A stretch of 64,000 nucleotides of DNA from Vitis vinifera. Taxonomy: Eukaryota; Streptophyta; Magnoliopsida; Vitales; Vitaceae. Below, one piece after another: positions 30,792 to 40,800 of the stretch; the stretch's first letter is position 1; each line of letters opens with the position of its first letter. The stretch is taken from positions 2,459,001 through 2,523,000 of the forward strand of contig NC_081807.1 in NCBI RefSeq assembly GCF_030704535.1, written 5' to 3'. The notes under the pieces are model-generated. The model was not told where the DNA came from. It saw only the letters and a list, made by a program, of their open reading frames with translations, and searched no databases. The position numbers were made by a program, and so were the translations under genes.

Positions 30792-31260
30792 AGAAATCGC
30801 ATTTGGTTTTTGTAATTGATCCACACAATTTTAGTTGGATAATATACATAATGAGAATTTTCATAGTATTTTCTTCATGTTTTCTCATTTTCCCCTCCGA
30901 GTATATTGCTTATTGCCTCAAAATGAGTTGTGGACAAACTCTATTATGCTTAAGAAAGTAGCTACTGCAAGTCCTATTAAACTTACCATCTTTTTTCCCA
31001 TATAGATTATACTTCTGCAATAGGTGATTTCAAATTATTAGACTTCCCATCAAAAGTTTTTAACTTCTGTTTAATTTCTTCACACTGCATCCTAATTCTG
31101 TGAAAGAAAAACCTCATGGGACCAAGAGAGTGTTAGATTCTCAGAACCAAAACCTCCAAAATTTCACTCTTAAATTACCATCCAATTCGGCTTAACCTGG
31201 TTTGCTAAAGCAGTTCTTTTTATTTTTTTCAGTGCTTCAAAGAAGGTCCTCTGATTTATG
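30792..31260. other. 3' flank of the SAUR pseudogene at 30346
   Basis: It is a copy of the flanks after 23024 and 25958, with a short extra AT-rich insert near 31190-31240. No gene is seen. Confidence 0.5.
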
Positions 31261-31424
31261 ATCTTCCAGCTTAATTGGCAATGATGTGTCTCTAAACCAC
31301 ATAACAAATAGGAGGAAATATCATCCTCTGTATGCACCTTGATGCACTGATTTGCAACTTAAAAAAACTTGACCACCATGCTTTAGTTTTTTGATAGTGT
31401 AACTCATCACATAGTTTTGCATCA
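31261..31424 (+). promoter_or_regulatory. Orphan D-type SAUR upstream module 4
   Basis: This is a diverged copy of the group D upstream region. The element reads CACATAGTTTTGCATC at 31408-31423. It is followed by inverted-repeat copy 3. Confidence 0.5.
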
Positions 31425-31447
31425 AAAGTTTCCCCTGCAGCTCAGAA

Positions 31448-31836
31448 GCTATCATCTTTTAGGGGTTCCTGCAAGCACCATCTTCTAATTGATGTTCACC
31501 CTAGAGGATTTTGGACAGAGTCAAATGCTGCAAGCCATGTACTAGTTTCCCTTGTTTCCAAAAGCCAAAACATATTGGTGAATAAAAGACACAGAGAAAT
31601 GAAAACAAAGTCATCTGAATAAAACGGGGAAAGTAATATATGGCTAGTGATACCATACATAAATTTGATATCAAATTTTCCCAGATCTCAAAATTTACCA
31701 CTCTGTGAATCCCACCTAGTTCCTTTGCATTTTATACTAGGCATGTACTTTTTTTGGGTCTTAAATTCTTTCCCACATTCCTATTAAACTTATCAATTAG
31801 AATATGGGGCTTGCAGGACCCTGAGAAATAGATGGC
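31448..31836. mobile_element. Inverted-repeat (MITE-like) element, copy 3
   Basis: The ends GCTATCATCTTTTAGGGG and CCTGAGAAATAGATGGC are complementary as in copies 1 and 2. The interior is shorter, having lost internal sequence. Confidence 0.6.
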
Positions 31837-32210
31837 CAAGTTTTGGATTTCTTGTTGGGTTCAATCTTCATACTGACTGAGATTTTCCCACTGTCCTCAA
31901 TAAAATCCTTTTGGAAGATCCTAAATATTTACTAACTTCATAGTATAAACATTTGGGGCTGTTTCAAATTAATATTCCTAAATGAAACTAACAGTATCAC
32001 ATTGGGAGGTCAGAGATTGTTCTGTTTCACTTTCAACAGATGGCATCTGATGGGCTTTGCATATTGCTTGAAATTAACTGACTAAAGACTATAAATAATT
32101 ATGGTAATCAATATTGAACTTGGAAAAAAAAAGGTACTTGTCAAATTAATTTGATATATGTATGAAACTAAAATTGTATGAATGATTTACAAAATTTGAG
32201 CCTAGTTGCT

Positions 32211-32657
32211 TTAGAAGGCACATAGTAGTGGTTGTTTATTGTACTTCTGTTCATGAAGAAAGTGTGAAGATGAACAGTTCTGGAAGCTATAGACATAACA
32301 AAGGCTCTCTCCAAGTCTTTTACAACACCACATTGGATAAACAAGATTATGTAGTCCATGAAGACTGAATCACATGGCAGTATGATGGGGCCATCACTTT
32401 GTATGCCAAACTCTTCCTCAGAAATTTGCAAAAGCTCTTTGAAGATTTCAGTATTGAGATACCCCAAGGGAATCAGAAAGCATCTTCTATCAGAACTGTA
32501 AACAACAAAGTGCCCCTTATTGGCCACTGATGATGTACTACAACAGTTAGCATCCACATCCCTGTTTGTTCTTTGCAAGGTGATCCTTTTCCTTCCAATT
32601 GCGACTAACCTTCTGCCACTTCCTAGCCATTTTGATGAGCTTGTTGGAATTGATCAT
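32211..32657 (-). pseudogene. SAUR pseudogene, group C (several indels)
   Basis: The start at 32657 reads MINSNKLIKMARKWQK. One extra base near 32604-32612 (ATTGCGACTAACC for ATTGCAGCTACC) then shifts the frame. The core is readable in the shifted frame (KGHFVVYSSDRRCF, FKELLQISEEEFGIQ, GPIILPCDSVFMDY). A net one-base loss near the tail (about 32262-32286) scrambles the Ser-rich end. Several core residues also differ from the open copy at 24412. The indels compensate in length (447 bases) but not in frame through the N-terminus. Confidence 0.82.
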
Positions 32658-33612
32658 ACTGTATTACTCTCAAGTCAGGGGGAGAATACTTCAAGCAAGA
32701 ATGTTGAGAGAGAGGAAATTTGAGGTTAGAACACAGAAAGGTGTTGTGCTGAGTGGAAGGCAGTTCAAGGAAGCTATTATATATTACTAAGCCCAAGACA
32801 GTCACTCAAATGTAACTTTTGTAGTGTTAGGATTGGTTGGGTGCAGAAGCATGTGCAGCCTGGACAAGGAGGGGCCTTCAAGGGGTGGCTGTGTCCAGCG
32901 GCTCAGAAGGGTCAAGGTGGAGCATAGCCATATATCGGTGCCTATTTGCCTGGCGGCAAATATTTCCTTCTCTTTCCATTAAACCATTTTGCAGATAGGA
33001 CCAGAAATATTTTGTGGCTATGCTCCCATCTTGACTCTGGAGCCAAGAGCAGCACCAGACGCAACCACTCCTTCAAGGTCCCTCCTTGTCCATGCAGCAA
33101 ATGTCCATGTAGCACTTGGTTTTGCACCCTCCAAATCCTAACACAGAGTTACGTGGATGCCTGAGGGGTGCGTCTTACCTTTCGCAGATAGCATGACTGT
33201 TAGATCGGTTTGTGCTAGTTTTCTTGTGCCTTAGCCAATTCAAAGACTTCTGTGGTTAGAATGAGATAACACCTCAACTGACTGGAGCCATTATGTCTTC
33301 AGATAACATAGCAAAATGTTCTTGTGTCTTCTGCTATGATCTGCCTGAATGCATTGATTGCATAACACAACCAAACTCGCCTGCTCCTCAATGGCATTGT
33401 GGTCCAACCAGCACATGGCATTGCATTCATTGAATTCCCACATAATGTGGCATATAAATTATTTACCGTCTCAGGCCTTATTACTATATAACTGACCTGC
33501 TTCCATTCTGCATCCCAAACAAGACAGAAATTCCATCCTAGATTCCTAAGATCAAGGTCTCCTTTCTTCACTTGTTCAAAGATTTCTCTCTTATTTACTC
33601 AAGTGAATAAGC
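32658..33612. promoter_or_regulatory. Divergent SAUR promoter, groups C and A
   Basis: Minus side: TTATATA at 32777-32783 and CATGTG at 32850-32855. Plus side (gene at 33613): CACATGGCATTGCA at 33412-33425, 201 bases upstream, and TATATAA at 33485-33491. The auxin element is mutated here: 33477-33482 reads CGTCTC where the other three group A promoters have TGTCTC. Confidence 0.68.
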
Positions 33613-34059
33613 ATGATCAATCCCAAGAAACTTATCAAGATGGCAAGGAAGTGGCAGAAGATGGCTGCTATGAGGAGGAAGAGAATCTCTCTACCAAGAA
33701 CAGATGAGGTTTTGGATGCTGATAGATGTAGTACATCATCAGTGGCAGATAAGGGCCATTTTGTTGTTTGCAGTGCTGACAAGAAACGCTTTGTGATTCC
33801 ATTAGTGTATCTCAACAATGAAATCTTCAGAGGGCTTTTGCAAGTGTCTGAGGAGGAGTTTGGGATACAAATTACAGGCCCCATCATATTGCCATGTGAT
33901 TCAGTCTTTATGGACTATATGATCTCAATCATCCAACGTGGTGTTGCAAAAGATTTGGAGAGGGCCTTGATCTTATCTATAGATTCCAGTTACTGCTCAT
34001 CCTCCTCATACTTCCATCAAGAACAGAACAATGAGCAATTACTATTATGTGCATGCTGA
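33613..34059 (+). CDS. SAUR family protein, group A, 148 aa, diverged
   Basis: The frame is open and the start MINPKKLIKMARKWQK is normal. The core carries unusual changes: Y53 to C in KGHFVVC, E74 to G in FRGLLQ, M78 to V (VSEEEFG), then IQITGPIILPCD and MISIIQ. The tail (SSSSYFHQEQNNEQLLLCAC) looks like group B, not like the ILQG tail of the other group A genes, which suggests gene conversion or an older hybrid. With its AuxRE also mutated, this copy may be under relaxed selection. It is divergent with the pseudogene at 32657. Confidence 0.88.
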   Translation: MINPKKLIKMARKWQKMAAMRRKRISLPRTDEVLDADRCSTSSVADKGHFVVCSADKKRFVIPLVYLNNEIFRGLLQVSEEEFGIQITGPIILPCDSVFMDYMISIIQRGVAKDLERALILSIDSSYCSSSSYFHQEQNNEQLLLCAC

Positions 34060-34860
34060 AGAAATCATACTTAAACTTTGTAATGATTCACAAAATTTTA
34101 GTCTAATGGGAATTTTCAGGTCATTTTCTTCATGTGTTTTTCTTGTCCTCCTTGATTTATTGCTTATTGCCTCAAGATGGTAAACATAGTTGTTGCAGCC
34201 ATCTAACCATTCCCAGGACATAGCCGTTACTTGATTTGTTCTCTTTGTAAGATAATTCATCATGCAAACTATGAGGGAAAATAACTCAATTTAGAATAAT
34301 TTTATGCAAAATTGCTGTGAATCATTTACATGTTTTTGCCAATTAATTACAAGAGAGAAGCTGCAGCTCATCAGCTAGAATGTGTTGAAATTGAAACAGA
34401 AGAATTGATGGCCAAATGAATATTCTATGGTAATAAGCTTTCATGAAAGGGCCTTACTGAGGGAATGCAAAATCTTGTCTAATATTACCAGATATCTTCC
34501 AATGATCTCTCACAAACAGAGGACTGTTGCTGTTGAATTTTCATTCTTAGTTGTGTTGATGATTTGTTCTACTTTATGTTCTAAGAAGTTTGATTTTTCA
34601 ATGGTATTTCAACAGTCCAACTTCTACCAAGAAAAATTTTAGTCTCTTCTTATAATTAATAGAAGGAAATCAAGTAGTTCATATTGAAACTACTGTCAAA
34701 CTGACTTCAATAGTTTGGTGCCAGCTAAATTAGATATGATGTGTCCTCAAATCACATAAGGAGATGGGATGAAATCTCATCCTTGGTATGCACCTTGACG
34801 CACTGATTTGAAACATGAAAAAACAGGGTGGTGCATGTGTTTTTCAACAATATAACTAAT
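34060..34860. other. Spacer leading into a group D promoter
   Basis: It holds the 3' UTR motif (ACTTTGTAATGATTC at about 34074), a GAGAAGCTGCAGCTCATCAG segment shared with the flanks after 39088, 43152 and 51033, and the real D-type upstream module (from about 34720). No gene is seen. Confidence 0.5.
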
Positions 34861-35064
34861 CACATGGTTTTGTACTAAAAGAATCACGGCATGAAGAAAC
34901 TTCGTTAAATGGAGTGTCTAAAACCCTGTTGATATATAATCCACTTCCATGGCCTTCCACTCAACATAGCAAAAACTTTTCAAAACTCTAAGATCTAAAT
35001 CTTCTTTTCTCTTCTTTCTCAAAGTCATCCATCCATAGTATAGAGAGCCAAGAAGCTAGTCAAA
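34861..35064 (+). promoter_or_regulatory. SAUR promoter, group D type (gene at 35065)
   Basis: CACATGGTTTTGTA lies at 34861 and TATATAA at 34933-34939, followed by the CTTCCACTCAACATAGC start region. At the place of the usual start codon the sequence reads TATAGAGAGCC instead of an ATG. Confidence 0.6.
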
Positions 35065-35478
35065 ATGGCAAGGAAGTGGCAGAGGATAGCAGCCCTTGGG
35101 AGGAAAACAATTTCTTCACCAAGAACCAAAGTTGATGTTGATGCAGACAATTGTAGCACATCAGTGGCTGACAAAGGCCATTTTGTTGTGTATACCACTG
35201 ATAAGAGGCGGTTTATGATTCCCTTGGCATATCTCAGCAATAATATCTTAAGAGAGCTCTTCAAGATGGCTGAGGAGGAGTTTGGACTGCAAAGCAATGG
35301 GCCTATAACTCTCCCTTGTGATTCAGTCTTCATGGAGTACATACTCCCACTCATCCAACGAGGTGTAGCTAAAGATGTGGAGAAAGCCTTGCTCTTCTCC
35401 CTTGCCACCAGTTGCTGCTCACTATTGTCTTCCCATCAAGAACATATAAGCCAACAATTACTTGTTTGTAGCTATTAA
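35065..35478 (+). CDS. SAUR family protein, group D, usual start lost, 137 aa
   Basis: Group D sisters begin MISPKKLNKMARKWQR (44213) and MINPKKIIKMARKWQR (51977). Here the codons for KKLVK are still present just upstream, but the first ATG has been lost. Translation could start at the internal ATG 35065 (MARKWQRIAALGRK), dropping about nine basic residues from the amphipathic N-terminus. The rest is intact: KGHFVVYTTDKRRF, LRELFKMAEEEFGLQ, NGPITLPCDSVFMEY, LLVCSY. If the N-terminus is needed for membrane binding, as shown for SAUR63, the product could be mislocalised. Confidence 0.8.
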   Translation: MARKWQRIAALGRKTISSPRTKVDVDADNCSTSVADKGHFVVYTTDKRRFMIPLAYLSNNILRELFKMAEEEFGLQSNGPITLPCDSVFMEYILPLIQRGVAKDVEKALLFSLATSCCSLLSSHQEHISQQLLVCSY

Positions 35479-36582
35479 CTGTTATTTGTAATGATCCACA
35501 CAATTGTATAGTGATACATACTTTACAATTGCCAAAACTTTTCTCAGTTTTTCTTCCATTATAAAGTAACTAAATAGAGTTAAGCAGCATTGATAGCCAA
35601 CAGGGTGGACATGATTTACATTGTTCTCCTGGTGGCCTTTATCAAGAAGTCTGGTCAATATCAACTTAAGAGCATCGTTTGATCAAATATCTGGAGAAGT
35701 GTCATAAACTCCTTTTATGATTCAAATCAGTACTGTGGATTTTTTTATTTTTTTATTTTTATAATAAAAAAAGAATCAATTATATTGTCATCTTAGTGAA
35801 AGCCATCTTATTTGAGACTGCCAAAGTGTAAGACCTTCTGAATTCTTCAAAATTTATTCTCCATCAAAATATTTTAGTTAATACTTGTAGCCATTGAAAT
35901 TCAAATATGAATTTTGGATCATAGAACACACTATAGCAGGCTTTTAAAGCAATATCTCATTCAGACTGCCTCAGCCTTCTCCAAAAGGTCAAGAGAACCA
36001 TGTTAAGCCTGATGCCCCCAACAGCTTTTCTTTCCCAAGGCATTGTTACTAGATTTGCTCCAGGGTTGAACTTTAACAGTATTTACCAACTTCCACTGGC
36101 CTGAAGGAAATGTTTGTTGCAATAGTAAAATGATACTAGGCTTATCTGGTGAGAGAAATGGCTTCTAGTGGCAAACAAACTATGGTCCAGAATCAGTTTG
36201 GAGAGCCAACTTTTCAATGGATAATACCTTTGAAGAGATTCCCGGTAAGAGCTGGCACCACCAATTTTGAGGTAGATGTTTGAGGGGCCGGTCTTAGTTT
36301 TCCCAAATGATATAACTGATAGATCAGTTTGTGCTAGTTTTCATTTGCCTTACCCAATGAGATAGATCAGTTTGTGCAGTTAGAATGAGCTGACACCTCA
36401 ACTCACTGGAGCCATTATGTCTGCAGATCACTTAGCAACATGTAAGGATATGTATCTTCTGCTATTTCTGTGGATAACTTAGCAAAATGCAAGAGGTGCC
36501 TTCTGCTATGATCTGCCTGAATGCATTGATTGCATAACACAACCAAACTTGCCTGCCCCTCAGTGCCTTGGGGTCCAACCAG
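35479..36582. other. Spacer with group A upstream module
   Basis: No gene is seen. The stretch from about 35870 (TTTTAGTTAATACTTGTAGCC) to 36460 is repeated upstream of the group A gene at 40354 (39475-40080). Its inner part (GGTAAGAGCTGGCACC, then GATGTTTGAG) is distantly repeated before the group F genes at 46917 and 54718. Confidence 0.5.
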
Positions 36583-36764
36583 CATGTGGCTTTGCATTCA
36601 TTGAATCCCCACAAAATGAAGGATACAAATTATTTACTGTCTCAGGCCTCATTACTATATAACTGACCTGCTTCCATTCTGTATCCCAAACATAACAGCA
36701 ATTCCATCCTAGTTCTTCACTTGTTCAAAGTTTTCTCTCTTATTATTTACTCAAGTGAATAAGC
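36583..36764 (+). promoter_or_regulatory. SAUR promoter, group A type (gene at 36765)
   Basis: CATGTGGCTTTGCA starts at 36583; this is the inverted form of the CACATG core, 182 bases before the ATG. TGTCTC lies at 36638-36643 and TATATAA at 36656-36662. Confidence 0.68.
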
Positions 36765-37211
36765 ATGATCAATCCCAAGAAACTCATCAAGATGGCAAGG
36801 AAGTGGCAGAAGATAGCTGCCATGAGGAGGAAGAGAATCTCTCTACCAAGAATAGATGAGGTTTTGAATGCTGACTGTTGTGGTACATCAGCAGTGGCAG
36901 AGAAGGGCCATTTTGTTGTTTACAGTTCTGATAAGAGACGCTTTGTGATTCCGTTGGTGTATCTCAACAATGAAATCTTCAGAGAGCTTTTGCAAATGTC
37001 TGAGGAAGAGTTTGGAATACAAAGTGAAGGCCACATCATATTGCCATGTGATTCAGTCTTCATGGACTATGTAATCTCATTCATCCAACGCAGTGTAGCA
37101 AAAGACTTAGAGAGAGCTTTGATTATGTCTATAGCTTCCAGTAGCTTTTCTGCTTCTTCACACATCCTTCAAGGACACAACAATGAACAAATGCTCCTAT
37201 GTGCTTTCTGA
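36765..37211 (+). CDS. SAUR family protein, group A, 148 aa
   Basis: It is open from MINPKKLIKMARKWQK to MLLCAF. It is close to the genes at 28712 and 40354 but reads EGHIILPCD where the proline of GPIILPCD (position 90) is otherwise nearly invariant in the array. It also has QRSVAKD for QHGVAKD and SSSFSASS for SSSCSASS. Promoter elements are complete, so expression is plausible. The effect of P90H on the core fold is unknown. It is followed by orphan module 5. Confidence 0.92.
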   Translation: MINPKKLIKMARKWQKIAAMRRKRISLPRIDEVLNADCCGTSAVAEKGHFVVYSSDKRRFVIPLVYLNNEIFRELLQMSEEEFGIQSEGHIILPCDSVFMDYVISFIQRSVAKDLERALIMSIASSSFSASSHILQGHNNEQMLLCAF

Positions 37212-37689
37212 AGCAATTGTGCTCAAACTTTGTAAATCATCCACACAGTTTTAGTTTGACTATATACACCAAGAGAATTTTCCAAGTATTTTCTTCATGC
37301 TTTCTTTTTTTCCCAATAAATTACAGCAGATTGCCTCAAAATGGTAAACAAGGTTGTTGCAACCATCTAACCAAATAGAGCCAGGGCAATACTCCATTGC
37401 TGAACTGATAATATTAACTTTTTTTTCATTATATAAAGGAAATTTCATTGATTTTTTTGGATATGCAGTGGACCTCGTTCTGGGTTTGATATATACACAT
37501 ATCTATATCTATATCTAATTATCTATATAATCCCAGAATTTGTAGTGTGTCCAAATATACACAAGCCTGCAAACCTTCCATATTTTCAATCTTCAGATTT
37601 CAATGAGATTAACCTAGTTCCATGACTTAGTAATAGTTCTGGAAGTGTCCTATGTTCCAGTAGTTTATTAAGAATCCTCTGATTTATGA
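37212..37689. other. 3' flank of the group A SAUR at 36765
   Basis: The 3' UTR motif ACTTTGTAAATCATCC lies at about 37225. An ATCTATATCTATATCT microsatellite lies at about 37497-37520. No gene is seen. Confidence 0.5.
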
Positions 37690-37850
37690 GCTGCCAGCTA
37701 AATTGGATACAATTTGTCCTTAAACCACATAACAAGCAGGAGGAAATATCATCCTCTGTATGCACCTTGATTCACTGACTGGAAACAGTTAAAACATGAC
37801 CACCATGCATTTATTTTCAATAATGTAACTTATCACATGGTTTTGCATCC
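37690..37850 (+). promoter_or_regulatory. Orphan D-type SAUR upstream module 5
   Basis: This is a well-preserved copy of the group D upstream region ending CACATGGTTTTGCATCC at 37850. It is followed by inverted-repeat copy 4 and no SAUR. Confidence 0.6.
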
Positions 37851-37873
37851 AGATGTTCTCCAGGAGCTTGAGA

Positions 37874-38074
37874 GCTATCAATTTATGAGGCTCCTGCAAG
37901 CCCCAAATCCTAATTGATGAGCAATATCAGGGATTTGGGACAGAATCAAAGACTCAAAGCTGCACTGTCAAATTCATATGTTGGACTGCAAGCCATGTGC
38001 TACTTTCCTCTGTTTTCCCTATGGGGGTCATCATTTAGAATGTGGGGCTGGCAGGACATTGAAAAGTAGATGTT
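37874..38074. mobile_element. Inverted-repeat (MITE-like) element, copy 4, short
   Basis: The left arm GCTATCAATTTATGAGG and the right arm (TTTAGAATGTGGGGC to TTGAAAAGTAGATG) are complementary. Only about 200 bases remain, with most of the interior lost. Confidence 0.55.
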
Positions 38075-38109
38075 AATGCTTTTACATTTACTCTCCATGT
38101 GCAGCCCCA

Positions 38110-38435
38110 TACAAGGGAGGTTTCAGTTAATGTGTGAAGGCATTGGATGGCTTGTACATTTTCTGGTTTTCTTGGGTTCTAAAACCCTGAATCTCTAGAA
38201 TTCCCTTATGTGCCCAATTGATATAAGCAGGCAAAGGATCTGTTGGCACATTGTTCCCTCCATGATCCATTTATTTTCCAGTCTTTGTTCAGTTGTCAGT
38301 TTCAAGCTAATGGGATTGGATCTATTGTCACAAAACCACTTGGCAGATAGGACCAGATATACTGTGGCTGTGCTTTTGAGTCTTCACGCAGTACCTTCTC
38401 AGCCACTTCCTAAAGGCCCCTCCTTGTCCATGCAG
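38110..38435. other. Group B upstream module
   Basis: It is a copy of 29830-30156 (GTGAAGGCATTGGATGGC to CACTTGGCAGATAGGACC), ahead of the gene at 38642. It is non-coding. Confidence 0.55.
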
Positions 38436-38641
38436 CACATGGTTTTGCACCCAACCAAGCCTAACACAGAGAAGGTTACATTTAAGGCGCTGTGTTGGGA
38501 GTCCTAACATATATAATAGCTCAATTGCATTGCCTTCCACTCAGCACAACATCACCTTTCTAGTGTTCTACCTGCAAATCTCATTTCTTTCTCAACATCC
38601 TTGCTTGAATTATTCTCCCTCAAAATTGAGATTCGGACAGC
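38436..38641 (+). promoter_or_regulatory. SAUR promoter, group B type (gene at 38642)
   Basis: CACATGGTTTTGCA lies at 38436-38449, 206 bases before the ATG, and TATATAA at 38510-38516. The CTTCCACTCAGCACAACATC start region and a CT-rich leader follow. Confidence 0.7.
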
Positions 38642-39088
38642 ATGATCTGTCCCAAGAAGCTCATCAGAATGGCAAGGAAGTGGCAGAAGATGGCTGCCCT
38701 TGGAAGGAAAAGGATCTCATTACAAAGAATCAACGAGGGTGTGGATGAAGAAAGCTGCAGCACATCATCAGTGGCTGATAAAGGCCATTTTGTTGTTTAC
38801 AGCTCTGATAGAAGACGCTTTGTGATTCCCTTGATGTATCTTGACAGTGAAATCATGAGAGAGCTTTTCCAAATGTCTGAGGAGGAGTATGGGATACAAA
38901 GTACAGGCCCCATCATACTGCCATGTGATTCAGTCTTTTTGGACTATGTGATCTCATTCATCCAACGCGGTGTTGCTAAAGAGTTGGAGAGGGCTTTGAT
39001 CATGTCCATAGCTCCCAGTAACTGCTCATCCTCTTCATACTTCCACCAAGAACAGACCAATGAGCAATTACTCTTCTGTGCCTGCTGA
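38642..39088 (+). CDS. SAUR family protein, group B, 148 aa
   Basis: One of only two open group B genes in the window. It starts MICPKKLIRMARKWQK (P is C-preceded here, where sisters have S or N at residue 3), followed by LGRKRISLQRINEGVDEE. The core is KGHFVVYSSDRRRF, MRELFQMSEEEYGIQ (Y for the usual F at 83), GPIILPCDSVFLDY and RGVAKELERAL; the end is LLFCAC. It is nearly identical to the pseudogene at 42706, which it could have given rise to. Upstream lies the full group B module. Confidence 0.93.
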   Translation: MICPKKLIRMARKWQKMAALGRKRISLQRINEGVDEESCSTSSVADKGHFVVYSSDRRRFVIPLMYLDSEIMRELFQMSEEEYGIQSTGPIILPCDSVFLDYVISFIQRGVAKELERALIMSIAPSNCSSSSYFHQEQTNEQLLFCAC

Positions 39089-40174
39089 AGAAAACTACAC
39101 TTAAATTTTGTAAATGATCCAACAAAATTTTTGTTTGATAATATATATAGTGAGAATTCTCAAAGCATTTTCTTCATGTCTTCTTGTCTTGCTTGTAGTT
39201 ATTGCTTATTGCCATCAAATGGTAAGCATATTTGCTGCAGCATCTAACCAGATATTCCCAGGACAAAGCCATTACTCAATTTATTTGCTTGGAAATATAA
39301 TTCATCATCTAAACTATGAGAAAAAATGACACTAATATAGAAGAATCAAATACAAAATTACTATAAATTGCTCACTGTTCTTTCTCAATTAATTACAAGA
39401 GAGAAGCTGCAGCTCATCAGATAAAATGTGTTGTAAATGAATCTTCAAATGTACTGTCTCCATTAAAACATTTTAGTTAATATTGGTAACCATTGAAAAT
39501 TCAAATTTGAACAAACTTGGATCATAGAACAATCTAAAATGGGCTTTTAAAGCAATATCTCATTCAGACTTCCTCAGCTTTTCCACAAAGGTTCAATGTC
39601 AAGCCTGATGGCCCCAGCATAAAACCCTGCTTTTCTTGCCTAAGGCATTGTTACTAGATTTGCAACAGGGCTGAACTTCAACAGTATTTACCAACTTTCA
39701 CTGACCTGAAAGAAATGTTTATAGCAATTGTAACAGGCTGCTAGGTGTATCTAGTGAGAGAAATGGCCTCTAACGGCGACCAGACTATGGTCCATGGTCA
39801 GGTTGGAGAGGCAACTTCTTAATGGATGATACCTTTGAAGTGATTCCTGGTAAGAGCTGGCACCTCCCATTTTGAGGCGGATGTTTGAGAGGTCCATCTT
39901 AGCTTTCCCAAATGCTATTGTGCTAGCTTTCTTTTGCCTTATCCAATGCATAGACTTCTGCGGTTGGAATGAGCCGACACCTCAACTCATTGGAGCCAAT
40001 ATGTCTGCAGATCACTTAGCAACATGTAAGGATATGTATCTTCTGCTATGTCTGTGGATAACTTAAAAAAATGCAAGAGGTGTCTTCTGCTATGATCTGC
40101 CTGAAAGCATTGCTTGCATAACACAACCAAACTTGCCTGCCTGGCTGTCCCTCAATGCCGTGTGGTCCAACCTG
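39089..40174. other. Spacer; a group D gene appears to be missing
   Basis: The 3' UTR motif ATTTTGTAAATGATCC lies at about 39105. Sequence matching the flank after 34059 (GAGAAGCTGCAGCTCATCAG at 39401) runs straight, near 39430-39475, into sequence that elsewhere follows the group D gene at 35065 (TTTTAGTTAATATTGG). So a block corresponding to the 35065 gene seems to have been deleted here. No coding region remains. Confidence 0.5.
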
Positions 40175-40353
40175 CATGTGGCTTTGCATTCATTGAATCC
40201 CCAAAAAATGGAGGATTCAAATTATTTACTGTCTCAGGCCTCGTTACTATATAACTGACCCACTTCCATCCTGCATCCCAAACATAACAACAATTCCATC
40301 TTAGTTCTTCGCTTGTTCAAAGTTTCCTCTCTTATTTACTCAAGTGAATAAGC
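40175..40353 (+). promoter_or_regulatory. SAUR promoter, group A type (gene at 40354)
   Basis: CATGTGGCTTTGCA starts at 40175, 179 bases before the ATG. TGTCTC lies at 40230-40235 and TATATAA at 40248-40254. Confidence 0.68.
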
Positions 40354-40800
40354 ATGATCAATCCCAAGAAACTCATCAAGATGGCAAGGAAGTGGCAGAA
40401 GATAGCTGCCATGAAGAGGAAGAGAATCACTCTACCAAGAACAGATGAGATTTTGGATGCTGATGGTTGTAGTACATCCGCAGTGGCAGATAAAGGCCAT
40501 TTTGTTGTTTTCAGTTCTGATAAGAGACGCTTTGTGATTCCATTGGTGTATCTCAACAATGAAATCTTCAGAGAGCTTTTGCAAATGTCTGAGGAGGAGT
40601 TTGGAATACAAAGTGAAGGCCCCATCATATTGCCATGTGATTCAGTCTTCATGGACTATGTAATCTCATTCATCCAACATGGTGTAGCAAAAGATTTGGA
40701 GAGAGCTTTGATTATGTCTATAGCTTCCAGTAGCTGTTCTGCTTCTTCACACATCCTTCAAGGACATAACAATGAACAAATGCTCTTATGTGCTTTCTGA
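40354..40800 (+). CDS. SAUR family protein, group A, 148 aa
   Basis: Open frame with normal start and end (MINPKKLIKMARKWQK to MLLCAF). It shares all but about four residues with the gene at 28712 although three other group A or B units lie between, which points to recent duplication or gene conversion. KGHFVVF replaces KGHFVVY at position 53. Downstream come orphan module 6 and the largest inverted-repeat element copy. Confidence 0.93.
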   Translation: MINPKKLIKMARKWQKIAAMKRKRITLPRTDEILDADGCSTSAVADKGHFVVFSSDKRRFVIPLVYLNNEIFRELLQMSEEEFGIQSEGPIILPCDSVFMDYVISFIQHGVAKDLERALIMSIASSSCSASSHILQGHNNEQMLLCAF

